The position numbers were made by a program, and so were the translations under genes. A stretch of 64,000 nt of DNA from the NCBI GenBank assembly GCA_002221725.1, contig NJFT01000073.1, positions 1-64,000 of the forward strand, written 5' to 3'. The stretch is from Scedosporium boydii (taxonomy: Eukaryota; Ascomycota; Sordariomycetes; Microascales; Microascaceae). Positions 23,041-35,487 of this stretch are shown piece by piece (the stretch's first letter is position 1; the number at the start of each line of letters is the position of its first letter). The notes beneath the pieces were generated by a model. That model saw only the letters and a program-made list of their open reading frames with translations. It searched no databases and was not told the origin of the DNA.

Positions 23041-24815
23041 GGATATATCGGAAATCGGGAGGGACACCAGCTCCGCTCTTCTTCGAATTGGCTCTTCTTG
23101 GTGGGCGGCTGCAGTCTTTGGGGAGACGTTTGTGTGTTTTGTTGTTATCAGGACGCCGCCTGGGCAAAAGATAGGCGAGAAAAGAGGATAATCGCGCTCT
23201 TTCTCGCCGTCGAGGCCTCCATCGGATGTCGACGGCTTCGCACGCTTAGAGAGGGAAGGGCGAGGAGGAGGGCAAAACGAGGAGAACAACGGAGAGAGAG
23301 AAAAAAAAATTAAAAAAAAAATTAAGAAAAAAAGGAGGGAAAAAAGAGTTGAGGATTTTGCCTAGAATTTCGTTCAATGGTTTGCACAAAGCAGTCGCAA
23401 CTATTCCTGTTTCGTTTCCCGGTCCTTTACTTGGCAAGGGATTTTGCTTGCTAATGGGAATGGCAAAGACAATGGCAATGGCGAAGAAACCGGCGCCAAA
23501 AGCATTGGCAAATTATGACGTTTCGGGAGCCAGGATGGTGGAATATTTCACCTTCAAATCGTGGAGAACACTTTCTAACATTTTTTTTTTTCCTTCTTCT
23601 TACGAACAAGGAACAGGGGATGCGATATTGGCATTTGACATTTGATGGGGATTGAAGGATCTGAGGGCGCATTTACGATTTGATCAATCACAGTTGCCCA
23701 GTTCGGATCGCAGGCACGGCATGTGCGGAGCTGAGCTTTGCCCAGCCCGGCCCAGCCCAGGCTCTGAGGCGCTGCAGTGTGTAGTGTACAAGTACTTTGG
23801 CCCAGGAAGATGTCTATTAAGTCGTTTTAGTGGACAGTTACACTGCTTGAATCAATACTTGACTTGGACAGGGGCTGGTTCAACAGGCTCAGGCTCAGCA
23901 CCAAGGATCAAGGATCAGGGATCAATTCGATCAAAGGCTGGTCCGAAGAATGTGCGAAGGACGAAGTAATGCGGATTGTTGATAACGGGATGAGAACTAA
24001 GAAGGGAGACGAATCTAACGAGCAAAACCCGATTCCTGTCTTTTTCCCCTTAAAACATTTTAGGCTGCGGCATATTGCCAAATGGTATTGATCTAAATCA
24101 TCGAATCCCCCAAGCAGCTCCCCCGTGGCTCGTCCCGAAGCTGGAAATGGACGAGATGGTTCGGAGAAGTCTCGGCGACGGTGACGTGCTTTGCGTTGGA
24201 GTGAGAGTGGGAGGGAGAAAACGGCATCTCCGGACCGCACTGGTCCCTCGCAGCCAGCCAGCTATAACGTATGGAGCAGGATCATCATGGAGGGTCGGAA
24301 TGTCATCACTGTGCTTCGGAGGACAAGATCAATATCATTCGCGTGGGGGAGAGACACCAAGCCAATGGCATCATGTAACCACACAGTTTCCGATGGCCTC
24401 ATGCACTGATGGGGATCACTATAATTTCTAGTGAGACTGGACAGTGCCAGATACTTGTTAACACCTACAAAATACCTGGACTCTCTGCTGCCTCCCAACG
24501 CTCAACAAAAACCAAGCATCAACCGCTGTGTTTGGGCATTGAGCCCATATTTCCTAATTAAGACCATGCAAACCACCCCATCGACACTCCTTCGTTGACC
24601 CCATGATGGGATACAATTGTATCAGCATCCTGCCGAAACTCACAAAAACACAGACTAAGACAGACCACCCCAAAACCAGAATCGTCCACTCCGCCCATTC
24701 CGGCCATCACCAACTCCCCCGCTGAACCTGAGGTTCTCCTTATCCTTTGCCTGCAGACGAAAATCTAAACTGTAGACTGCATGTGGTCTGGTCGTCCAGG
24801 TCTCGGTTTTCCAGG
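23041..24815. other. intergenic, PP2C promoter region
   Basis: The stretch is upstream of the PP2C gene and downstream of the unknown 331-aa gene, both minus. It contains short CAGCCC-, CAGGCTC- and GGATCA-type direct repeats at 23735-23930 and otherwise random-looking sequence. No gene is supported. Confidence 0.55.
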
Positions 24816-25958
24816 TCACCACCGATTACGGCGCCCAGACGCGCCATGCTCACAACAACCCACCCACTCACAAATATCCGGTATAGTCTCCTCATCATCC
24901 GTCAGCCCAGTGGCTTGGATCAACAACGTGTCTAGCCATTGGTTGATGCGACTGGCTCCCGACTCGTCGCTTTGCTCACCTCGCGCGTTCTCGTGTGTTC
25001 TGTCATGTTCATCTTCACACATTCCTGCTTGGTCTTGCGCTTCGTCTTGCTCTTGTTCTGGCGTTGCGCTGCTCCGGTCTTGATCATCCAGACCCTCCGG
25101 TAACAAGCGCCTCACTACGTCAACAACCTCCCCTCGAGTGTACCGTAGTGCTCGCACCATTCGCGGGTCTGGGTCTACCGCCTGTATCTCGTCGATCGTG
25201 CGAAACATCGGGCCCATGGAATCTTCTCGCGCCGGCAAAAGGAGCCTATGGAATAGAGCATCACCGCCCAGATGCGACGGCAGAGGGTCGTATAAGAGGC
25301 CCGCGGGGAGTAGGCGGTGCACCTGTGGTGGTGGGAGCCAAAAGACTCGGACGCTAAGTCCGGACTGCAAAGTCCTTTCCGCCAGATTCCCTCCGAAAGT
25401 GAGGACGCAGTCTGGCGGAATGTAGTAGGGCTCCCTCGGAGGTATTATGATCCCATTAACGGCGACCTGGCACGTCACCGAATAGCTCGTGATGACTGGC
25501 ATCTTAAGAAAAGGGGCAGTCGTTTTTGTCGGGTCAGTTGGAGATCCCTCTCTCGGCTCCCGATATTGATTGGTAGGTCACTCACCATGCAACAAGTTGA
25601 GCCGTTCTCGCCAGCGTGCCGCGCCAACTCGAGATACACATCACGATACAGAAAGGGGCGGTCGAGGCCGTCGAAGATCAGATTGCTTGCGCTGGGCAGC
25701 GAGTGCCGGGAACATCCAGCGATCGGAAGCTTCTGTTCGCCGATGAGCGGGTTGCCGATGTGGTCTCGCAGCGGAAAACTGACGAGACGGAGCGGGTATC
25801 TCTGCTTTGGGCCGTTGCGGCGCGTGACGAAAAACCGAAAGTCGATGTCTAGACTTGGGTTTTAGTGAAGGCCTTCTTGGCAGAGAATTCGGAATTGTTC
25901 GTTGTTTCCTACCCTTGCGGCGGCTGGATTCGGCCTTGAACGGTATTGTGTCCGTCAT
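24816..25958 (-). CDS. unknown 331-residue fungal protein
   Basis: Three exons, complement(24816..25502,25586..25848,25913..25958). Donors are GTAGGA and GTGAGT; intron 2 has a CTGAC branch site; phases match. Translation starts MTDTIPFKAESSRRK and continues DIDFRFFVTRRNGPKQRYP. The first 200 residues read as a compact beta-rich fold with many Pro, Leu and Ile residues (PLRLVSFPLRDHIGNP, VNGIIIPPREPYYIPP, CVLTFGG). The last 110 residues are acidic and Gln/Asp/Glu-rich (TPEQEQDEAQDQAG), probably disordered. There is no signal peptide or membrane segment. I do not recognise the family. A faint likeness of the VNG..IPP..Y..P..CVLTFGG block to the end of an FHA domain was noted but the start of such a domain is missing. 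Confidence 0.65.
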
Positions 25959-27804
25959 TTTCACGCCGGGCTTGTGGGGGTCGAGATAGGAATATAGTAA
26001 TAATCTGGAAGGTGCTTGAGGGCTTGTATCAAAGCTGGAGATGGATGCTATTTAGGTAGCGTCTAAGTCTGAATCCTCGTAGATGGATGGAGTTTGTGGT
26101 GGACCGACCATCTTTACCACGACAAGGTCAAGGGGACTCTATCGCATCCGGGAACCAGCTTCCACTCCAAGTGAGGAGTCCCTCCAAAGCAGGAGCCAAG
26201 GTCAAGTTACGATTTTCCTGAGCAATTGCCATAACCCAATCCGTTGGCGGAATCCATTGCAGTTACCAGAATCGTTGACATTTCACTAATCATGTTATGC
26301 TTCTTATTTCTTTCTTGGCTGTCTTAAGATTCTGGAAGATACATCCGGGCCATGGTAGATCCCGTTCGAGAATATCATGCCCCGTTTCTAATTCTCGTAC
26401 CCAGATATAGAAGCCTTAAGGTTCGAAAAGATGAAAAACCCAGAAAGATGCAAGGCCTAGGGCGGGGGGGAGGCAAAAGGAAAAAAGTAGTTGAAAAAAC
26501 AAAAAGCTCGCTCGCGGGTTGCTCCCAGGATCGATCCCGGTTGCTTCCCACGAGCTACGAAAACTGCAGTTTTCTAACCTTCTGAACGCTCCAAATGACC
26601 ACTTGGCCACTGGTTGTAGTGCCACCACTACTTGAGCTGCTCGGTTAGAAACTCCTTCCGCACCCTCATATATAAAGGATAAGTCTGCGAGGGCGGGCAG
26701 AATCGAGAGGAAGGTACAGAGCAAGGGCGGGTGGAGTAGGGGGATGCGCCTTCCTTCAGTTGGGTTCTGGATGTTGATGCTGCCGCCCCTCGTCCTCGCC
26801 TTCCCTTCCATTGGTATCAGACACTCACGACAGTTCAAAGAGGAAGTAGAATCATGATCGATGCCCTTGGATTGTATTCAATATATACAGTGAAGTGTCC
26901 TCGAGCCCAATCCCTTCCCAAGAACAGCCCCCATCATCTCATCAACGAGTTTTCCATAAAAGAGGGCCCAATAAATCCCAAGAAAGGGAAGCCCCCCGAG
27001 ATTCCCATCCTTCCCTCGCGGAGGCCCGGAGTAATTTCTTCGGTTCGGAGCCCGATAAATGTCTAATTCGGTTTAAAAAAAAAGATAGAAGACGATATAA
27101 ACAATGTACACGCAGCAGGGCTGGAAAATGAAGAACGAGAAAAGAGAAAGAGGAAAAGAAAAGGAAAGGGGGAAAAATGTGTAAAAGGTAAAGAGAATGA
27201 TGTTGGTGGTATTATCGGAAATAAGAAGACGTGAACAGATTTGTGCTGCACGCTCGAAAAAATTCGGACTTGGGAGCTTATGAAGATAGTGGAAGCAGGA
27301 GAGAGAAAAGAAACATTAAAAAAAGAGATAAAAAAAAGTTACTCCCATGAACACAAGACGAGTCTATGAGATAATGCGCCACCCCCCTAACAATGGCGCC
27401 TGCAAATCAGTGCCACAAATTGTGATATCCCTTGGAGATGAAGTGTCATCTCGAGCCATCTGTGGCCTCATAATGGTGCCAAACCCCTTTGGTTTGGCGG
27501 CACTGGAACGACCTGTTCGGGAGCCCATCCAATGAATGATGCCTGTCCTTAATCATAGGGAGGACAGGTGCGTCTCCTCTCTGTGCCTCACATATTCCCT
27601 CTCTCAGAACTTTCACCATTTTGGGCAGCGATTGTGCCCAGATCCGGGCAAGTTGTCGCGTGCAAGTGCAAGGGTCCCGGTCCCCACCCCAGCTGCCCAC
27701 TAACTCTGCGTCCTTTTCGCCCCGAGAGCGAACCACCTTTTTTTTTCGGTGAGCTCGATCCGAAAGGTTACACGGTCGCAAAGTGACACCATAGCCATAT
27801 ACGC
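25959..27804. other. intergenic
   Basis: This is the promoter side of the unknown 331-aa gene and the 3' side of the phosphatidylinositol synthase gene. A long purine-rich stretch (about 27070-27340) lies downstream of the PIS stop. No gene is supported. Confidence 0.55.
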
Positions 27805-28995
27805 TTAGGCAGTCTTCTTCTTCCTGGGCAGACCCTGCAGTTTCCTCTGCTGGACGTCAACCTCAGCCAACCACTTACTCGCCTTGACGAGCTGAATGAC
27901 GTTGATGATCTGCTTCGCCGCCATGATGGGGAAGCTGATACCGGCGATGATCCACGGAACGGTGGAATCCATCTTGTTGGCTCGCGCAAACTCGAGAGCC
28001 GCGGCGCTGTAAGGGTCGGGGAAGATCTGGTTAAGAAGAGACGAGTTGACCTGGGCGCCGGCATGGATGTCGGCTGCGACCTTATCATCGCCGACGGACT
28101 TGAGGAGGGAAGGCGAAAGGAGGGGCGATGAGAAAGAGAGGAGGTAGAGCGCAATGAAGAAGAGCTCGTTGAAGGTGCAGAAGACGAACAAGACAGTCTG
28201 CCGTAGGATAAATTAGTATAACGAATGGGGCCGGCTGCAAAACGAAGACAAAAAAAGGCAAGTAGAGTTGTAGTAAACTAATGTAACTCACCCTGTTCGT
28301 GTAGTACAAGTTCAAGATCTTGCTCTGGGACTTGTCAATGTTCTTGTGGCTGTTGTTAGAGCCACCAATAACAAGGCTGGCATACATATGCATGTAGTGG
28401 CTAGCGAGATCAAGAGAGATAAGGCCCTGGAAGAGAATAGCCCATCGAGGGAAGGCAGACGAAAGGAAGACGAGGAGGCAGGCTGTGGTGCATCGGTCCG
28501 TCACCATGTCCAAGACGGCGCCGAATCGGGTCGACTGTTCAAACCATCGAGCGGCGTAGCCATCGAGGGCATCGAGGAGGCACGATATCGAGTAGAGGAG
28601 GCAGCATGTGCGCGGATGGAGTGGCATGTAGTAGAGAGATGCGACGGCGAGGACGATTCGCGAGTAGCCTAAATTCAACGCGCCACGGCAACGTCAGCAA
28701 AAACATCAAATACAAATAAAACTTTGCGCCCTCGGATGAAAAGTGGTCCAAAACCACATAAAACCATCTTTCTAGCTCCCTCGCAATACATACCAATAAT
28801 ATTGGGCCAGAAAAGGAAGATGTTCTCCTTCTCCGCGTCTTCCGAGCTTGCCGGTCCGCGGTGGGCAGATCCGTTGCCGTTCATGGCAGAGCCGTTGGGT
28901 GTCGCGGATACGGCATCGTTGATTTCGACGCCGGGCACAGCTGAACTTGTTTGAGCGGCCTTAGCGGCCTTGCTCCTTGTCTGACGTACCGACAT
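27805..28995 (-). CDS. pis1: phosphatidylinositol synthase (CDP-diacylglycerol-inositol 3-phosphatidyltransferase)
   Basis: Three exons, complement(27805..28197,28292..28668,28794..28995), give 323 residues. The enzyme joins CDP-diacylglycerol and myo-inositol to make phosphatidylinositol in the ER membrane. The CDP-alcohol phosphotransferase signature is complete: D100-x2-D103-G104-x2-A107-R108-x8-G117-x3-D121-x3-D125 (DALDGYAARWF, then RFGAVLDMVTD). The N-terminal 55 residues are a low-complexity Ala/Ser/Asn/Gly tail, as in other filamentous fungi; NIFLFWPNIIGYSR opens the membrane domain. Several hydrophobic segments follow and the C-terminus ends in the basic tail PRKKKTA, a likely ER-retrieval-type signal (inference). 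It is longer than yeast Pis1 (220 residues) because of the N-terminal tail and a luminal loop. The gene is divergent from the OMP decarboxylase gene 5.4 kb away. Confidence 0.95.
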
Positions 28996-31900
28996 TGAGG
29001 GCGGGTTGATGAGTGTTGAACGTTGAGAGAGAAAAGCTTGGCCGTCGCCAGGTATGGGCAAAAAAGGGGTGTGCGGATGGTTTGTGAAGAATGAAAGATG
29101 TCAAACTCGGCACTGGCAAACCAGCTTTCTTGCTTCGGATATCGATACTCCGGTGAGGTCTTCGAGTATTAAGGGCCCGTCGTAAAGGGTGTTGTCGTAT
29201 CGTGGGTAGATATGATCGACGTCGAGGATGCGGTAGCGATATCGACGAAGCTCGCTGAGGAGACGCTGCCTGCCCAGCTAGTCGTTTCGCAGTGGGGAGA
29301 GAAAAGGGGATTAGATAAAAAAAGAAGACTTCAGCGGAGAAAGTGTGATTTAGTAGATAAGGTCAAGCGGGTGTAAGGAGCGTGAAGAAGTGGACAAGAA
29401 AACGGAAACCACGGAAGACTAGGCAAGGAAAAGCGGGATAGGAGAGTTCACATTGATTTGATGACTTGAGATGAGCAGAAGGTTGCAGAAGACAGGTCAG
29501 GAAGGTTTTTGGTAAGGAGGAGGCTGTCAAGATTGGTGATTGGCCTCTTGGGAAACGATGTACCTGATACTCGCTGGAATAGAAGGAAGTGGCCTAAGCG
29601 ATAAGTATCTGTTACGTAGTACCGATTGATTTGGAGCTCCAGAGCCAAGGACGGATCCAATTCCGGTCCAAGATGAGGAGCACCATGGGCGAGAGACGAA
29701 GATTCTGATTTTTTTCTTTCTTTCTTTTTTTTTTTTTTTTTTTCTTCTTCAAAGCGATGAATGTCAAAAATCATCGTGGGCCTTTCTTATTTCATGAAAA
29801 TCCAAAAATCCATTTTCAACCCGAAAGCTGTTGCTCGGATCTGGAACGGCTGCCATCGTTATCTTGCTGGAAGATTGGAAGTCACATGCAGGCACTCAAT
29901 GGGCACACCAGTCCCGTCTTGATACGTCTCTCCGAATAGAAGCAGCAGGGACGAATATCAGTTTTGATGGCTCGTCAGTCTGGTCGGGCATGCTGCTCGA
30001 CGGGCGAAGTTGAAATCGGATGGTCTCTGGTCATCTCGCCTATTACCGGATTGCCCAAATACGAAGTACGGATCATTTTCGATCCCACTGGAGCACTTTC
30101 CTTGCACAGCACAGTCTACAAAGTCGAGAAACCCCTATCCCTTGCCGGAAGATAAGCATGCCATGTGATATCAAGTCGATAGAGAATCGCACAGAAGAGC
30201 GACGAACTTGACCGTTGTTGACTGAAGTCCTCGTAACAACCGCCAGGTTGCTTCTTAATCTTAGCGGCGGTACGATTACGTTAGTGATCTTCAAATTTGC
30301 AGAGTCGCGTCAAAAGGTTCCATTAACGAGAGCTGGCGACAGGGCTCCATTGGAAACGGGGCGGACGCGTATATTAATTGAATCGGTGATGTAAGACCTT
30401 GGGACGCCCATGTCAAATATTAATAACAGGAACCCACGCTGAGACCCAACCGTCTGGGTCCTCATCAGCGGACAGGGCTACATACAACAGCGTCGCTCCG
30501 CCCTACGATCAATCCATCGATGTACGAAGGAGTTGATTAGGAAGTCCGACTTGGTTTGGAGCCCACCCCTGCGAGCCCTGAAATAGTCGTTGCCGTCAAA
30601 AAAGGAAGACATTTGCAAGGTTCTAATTGATGCAGATGCATTGGCACCTTGTCGGGGGGTCGCTCATCCGCTCGAGGATGCAGTACCTTCAAAGAAGAGG
30701 GCATTCGAGTGCAGGACGCAATGCATTTTGTAACACGACATTTACAGGTAATCCTCAACCCAATCATTTCAGTTCAGTGTCATGTTCGAGCTGGCCCTCG
30801 AACCGCAGATCATTACCCTTCGTAGAGCGAGCTATCACCCCAGGACCAAGACCAATCAATCTTGATCCTGATAAAACTCCTCTCAACTCTGGGGCAGACG
30901 TGCTTTCCTTACACGCTCGAGCGGGGAAGGACTTGCAGCGTAAACCAACTGGGGCTGGATTCCAACTTCAGATCATTGAATATCAGACGAAGTGAGCAAG
31001 GGGCGGTTTCTACACGACCGGGTCACTGTTGAGATCTCCGGCCGATTTGATCGCCCGTATTCATGCGGAATATGAGAAAATCAGAAAAAAGCAAATCAAG
31101 ACAAAAAAAAAAAGCATCTAGATTACTTGCGTGCGAAGTCTGGTGATGAAGACCAGGTGTAATAAACGGCTGATAAAGAACAGGGGCGGATGTCGCCGCG
31201 CTGCGAACTTGCTCAAGTCCCCCAATTAAGCTCGTGGGCCAGCCTAGTCATGTTGTCCCGCGCCCTCCGCCCATGCATGCAAGGCGTGCTGGACAGCGCC
31301 CTTACTTGCCTCAAGGCTCCGGACCGGGCAAGGGGTGGACGAGACTCGGTCAATTCGACAAAAGTGCGGCAAGGTCCGGATGGGTAGAATAACGTCCACT
31401 TAAAGTTCAGGGTGGCATCAGTGAAACTTGGGCGTGCACTAATACGGTCACCGGTCACCGATCGAGCATTTGGGGTCATGCTTCAACTAGTCTGACCAGA
31501 ACCAAGACCCTACATCGCTGACACTCCTTCGGGGATTCATTAATGTGGAGTAAGAGTTCGCCATCTACGAAGTAGAGAGATGCGAGTGGAGTCCTGCTTC
31601 AAGTGTTCTCGACTAGCCGACAAAGGGTTGATATTTAAACTCGGCCTAGGGGAGCAATAGCTACAACTCCAACGGCAATATACACCGAAATACCGAAATC
31701 TACGCGTACTAGTGAGAGGGAAGGGGGGCTAAGGAAAAGAGGCCTGAACCCTGGAATCATTCGATGATGCAGCGCAACAAAATGAATATCCCTGCAAGTA
31801 TCACGACGGGGATTCCGGTAGATGAAAAGATGGGATGGATTTGATGAAGATGGAATTGGACTGTGCGCGGATATCACGAATTTGGCATGTCGATCCCGGC

Positions 31901-34368
31901 CCCCTGCGCTGAGGTTCTGAACAATGGAGGGAGGAAGGCTCAGACAAGATGTCAAATGCTGTTGTTGCTGCGAAACTCGTACTTCGTACTTGGTACACAG
32001 GTACTGTCCGGAGAATTGTGGCGTCGTCAATTGGGGTCGAGACAATCAATAAATGAGATGAGGTATCGCTGAGGGTCCAGGCCGACGGAATGCAAGGTAC
32101 AAGACCAAATTGGTCTAGACATTGGTCCATGAGAAGGGGTCCAACGCAATCCACCAAGTTGATTGGTCGAGGGAACTCGAGGCGTCACCGATCTCCCAAT
32201 ATGACCCCATCTTTTTCCCCATCTCTATCATTCAACCTCTGGTCTATTCGTCCTCGATTAAGTGTCACATGAGAGTTTTAGGAGTAGCTGGACTCGGGGA
32301 TGGATAGCTGAGGCTTGGTATGGAGACAATGGAGATAAAACTAATCTAGTATTGAACACACTATGCATACTACTTTGCAGGTCAGCTGCGGCTCTCTCTG
32401 CTTGTTAAGCAGTCAACCAACAGGAACTTACAGGTATCAATTGATACTTCCACGTATTTCAGAATCCTCCATCGGTAAACCCAGTCCCGGATTGAATTGA
32501 TGATCAATGTCTTATTCAGGAGCCGCCTATCACTCTGCTCTGCTATGCACATGGGCGAGGAAATGTCTAATCCCTTGGTAGCAAACTTCACCTGTTCCAA
32601 CTCCCCCTTCCCGAGCCAAAAACCCCATCAATCATCAATCAACTCCTCCAATTTGGCTGCACCTACCTGTAACTACCCTTCCGCCACTCTGTCTCAACAC
32701 GGTCGCCGCTAATGTCGACCGGGGGGTGCTTAAGCTATACACTATCTCGCTAGGCCAGTCAAGGAGAAGAAAGGGCCGCACACACCCTGTGCGACACTGT
32801 GTCTTAGACCCCGAGTCTCTCTCTTTTTCTTCGTTGCTGGCGGTCTTTCCTCCGCACAGCTCGCTTCGAAGATCGCTGGGTTTGGTTAAGATCTATATTA
32901 TCCTATCCGTCACACTAAGCCCATTCTCTCCTGATCCCCACCACCCATTCCAGCCGTAATAGCGTAGTACGAAGTAGTGCGTGTGGCGAGCAAGGCTTAC
33001 CCACAATTGCGCCCAAGGGACCCCCGGACATGTCAATGATTGATGGTCCGCGCCTGCACATCCCATGCAGAGGCTGGAACTGGGTCTGGATCTGGGTCGG
33101 TCTGCGACTCGACCTTGCCTAGACAGCCGGGAAAGTTGATGTACTCCCAAAGGGGTGAATTGTGCTATGATGGATGAGGTACCAATACTCGTGCCCCGCA
33201 CCCTTCGAAATAACCTGGTTGGGAGACAGCGTCCACTGATTGAGCCATCGATTGATGACCTTCTCAAGCCAGGCAATACCTTTGAACGCCCTAATGTGAA
33301 GGGCTAGTACCTGTAGTACTCCGTACCTCATAGTGGAGTGTGAACCAGACCAAAACCCCGCCCCCTCCAACGAGGAACGGAGAATTCAATGGTTTTCACG
33401 CTTCGTGGACAAGCGTCTTGGGGTACAATGGTACCCTCCATACCCTCCATTCCTCCCACAAAGATCAAGCCTCCTGCACTGGCTTTTTGCCGCCCACTAA
33501 ATCTGACCCAAGGACATTGACCCTCACGAAACGTCTGGCTTCATCCGAAAGGGTCAATTAACCAACCTGCATCAACCCAGTCCAACAAGCAACAAGAGGC
33601 AAGGGTCCGCATACATCAATATACATACAACTGGTCACTGGGGTCTGACCTCGTCACTACCTGCCCCCCTCACGGGAAACTCTTTTTTCACCTATTTATG
33701 GCCTTACTGCCAACCTCGATCCACCGGTCAACGATTATCTCGACTACTACATAGCTCCCCAGGTACCCACAACCTCGTCAATCTTTTTTTTCTTCTCTCT
33801 CCCTCTCTCTCGCCCAACTTCTTCCTTCAATACTACCTCCCCCGCGGACTGTCGAACTCGACCTGCATAACACACCCTGACCCCCCCTCTCATTGCCCTT
33901 TGTCCGTGACTAGACCGGCCCTTTAGAACGACTCTGTTTCGATCCCCCCTTTTTAAGGTGTCCCAACGGCTTCGACCTACCCGATACCGCGCTGTTTCCA
34001 GTTGGCACGCTGCTGCTGCATTGCATATCGGCGTCTCCCGGATTCTTCCAGCCAACCAAGTTCAATAGACTCGCAGGAGTGCGTGTGCAGCACGCAGCAT
34101 ACAGGAGGGGAGGGCCGAAAGAGAAAAGAAGAAGAAAAAGTTTGAAAGAAAGAAGAAGAAAAAAAGACGCGAAAAGAAAATTTTGAAGATAGAGAGGTCC
34201 ACAAGTCCAAGGTTGAACAAACTACTCGTTGCGAATTTTTATGAGAGGAATCTTGAATATAATACAGCTTTCTCGCTCGCTCGACCAAACGAATGACACA
34301 CTAGCCTTCCGGCTCTTACAATTCCAACCAAGTCAAAACCACCTGGATCTTTCCAAGAGACCGTCACA
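28996..34368. other. 5.4 kb gene-free divergent region
   Basis: No frame longer than about 140 codons occurs, and none has domain-like or splice-consistent content. A pyrimidine tract lies at 29709-29750. The word TACGAAGTA or its complement occurs at 30060, 31566, 31980 and 32968. The right part holds the CT-rich leader of the OMP decarboxylase gene. I recognise no tRNA, 5S rRNA or snRNA. Undetected non-coding RNA or decayed genes remain possible. Confidence 0.6.
33782..33829 (+). promoter_or_regulatory. CT-rich tract upstream of OMP decarboxylase
   Basis: A strong pyrimidine run (TTTTTTTTCTTCTCTCTCCC and onward) lies about 540 bp before the pyr4-type start codon. It resembles the CT boxes that often precede transcription starts of well-expressed fungal genes. 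A long 5' leader would follow. Positional inference only. Confidence 0.35.
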
Positions 34369-35487
34369 ATGACGCAACATCCCATACTCGAGAAGTCGTA
34401 CGCGGCCCGCGCAGAGTCGTCTACTCACCCTCTTACGGCCTACCTCCTGCGGTTGATGGAGCTCAAGAACTCGAATCTCTGCCTCAGCGCCGACGTCACC
34501 ACCGCACGTGAGCTCCTGAACCTCGCCGACAAGGTCGGCCCGTCCATCGTCGTCCTCAAGACGCACTACGACGTCGTGTCCGGGTGGGACTTTAACCCGC
34601 AGAATGGAACCGGAGCCAAGCTTGCGGCGCTGGCGCGGAAACACGGCTTCTTGATCTTCGAGGACCGCAAGTTCGGCGACATTGGCAACACGGTGCAGAT
34701 GCAGTACACCTCGGGCGCCGCGCGCATCATCGACTGGGCGCATATCATAAACGTCAACATGCTTCCGGGCAAGGCGTCGGTGACCGCGCTTGCCACAGCC
34801 GCTGCGAGATGGCGCGACCGATACCCCTACGAGGTCAAGACGTCTGTGAGCATCGGAACCCCGCGATCGGAGAGCTTCGAGGACGACGAGGATGACGAGA
34901 TGGCGCCCCCATCACAGCCGGCGGCGCACCCGCCTTTGGCCAACGGATCCGGTGATAACAAGGGGGAGGGCAGGAAAGGCAGCATCGTGTCCGTCACCAC
35001 TGTCACCCAGCACTACGAGCTTGCGGGTTCGCCGCGCCTGTCTAAGAACATCGCCGAAGGAGACGACTTGGTCTACCAAGGAATCGAGGAGGCCCCCATA
35101 GATCGCGGATTGTTGATCCTAGCGCAAATGTCGACGGTGGATAACCTCGTCACGCCCCAATACACCCAAGCCTGCATCGAGGCCGCCCGGGAACACAAGG
35201 ACTTCGTCATGGGCTTCATCAGCCAGGAGAACCTCAACAGCGAGGCGGACGACCAGTTCATCAGCATGACCCCCGGCTGCCAATTGCCCCCCGAGGGCCA
35301 AGGAGAGAACGGGATCGCCGGAGACGGCAAGGGCCAGCAGTACAACACGCCGGAAAAGCTTGTTGTCGGACGCGGAGTGGACATTGTTATTGTCGGGCGT
35401 GGTATCCTTAAGGGTGATGACCCACCTACGGAAGCGGAAAGGTACCGGAGGGAGGCGTGGAAAGCCTACCAGTCGAGGGTGGGCTGA
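34369..35487 (+). CDS. pyr4: orotidine-5'-phosphate decarboxylase
   Basis: A single intronless exon gives 372 residues. The enzyme makes UMP from OMP, the last step of de novo pyrimidine synthesis, in the cytosol. The catalytic D-x-K-x2-D array is present as [12 protein letters not shown] (D99, K101, D104), after CLSADVTT (35-45) and LKTHYDVV (substrate Lys/Asp region). A roughly 90-residue insertion rich in Asp/Glu, Ser and Pro (about 160-245) splits the barrel, as in pyr4/pyrG proteins of Pezizomycotina; this explains the greater length than yeast Ura3 (267 residues). The barrel resumes with [11 protein letters not shown] and ends with [15 protein letters not shown], the phosphate-binding loop. 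The gene is orthologous to Neurospora pyr-4. It stands isolated between two long gene-free stretches. Confidence 0.97.
   Translation: MTQHPILEKSYAARAESSTHPLTAYLLRLMELKNSNLCLSADVTTARELLNLADKVGPSIVVLKTHYDVVSGWDFNPQNGTGAKLAALARKHGFLIFEDRKFGDIGNTVQMQYTSGAARIIDWAHIINVNMLPGKASVTALATAAARWRDRYPYEVKTSVSIGTPRSESFEDDEDDEMAPPSQPAAHPPLANGSGDNKGEGRKGSIVSVTTVTQHYELAGSPRLSKNIAEGDDLVYQGIEEAPIDRGLLILAQMSTVDNLVTPQYTQACIEAAREHKDFVMGFISQENLNSEADDQFISMTPGCQLPPEGQGENGIAGDGKGQQYNTPEKLVVGRGVDIVIVGRGILKGDDPPTEAERYRREAWKAYQSRVG

Noticed and set aside
24816..25502. FHA-domain call for the 331-aa protein
   Set aside because: Only the last strand-like block (VNG..IPP..LTFGG) resembles FHA; the GRS..C and S..H blocks are absent.
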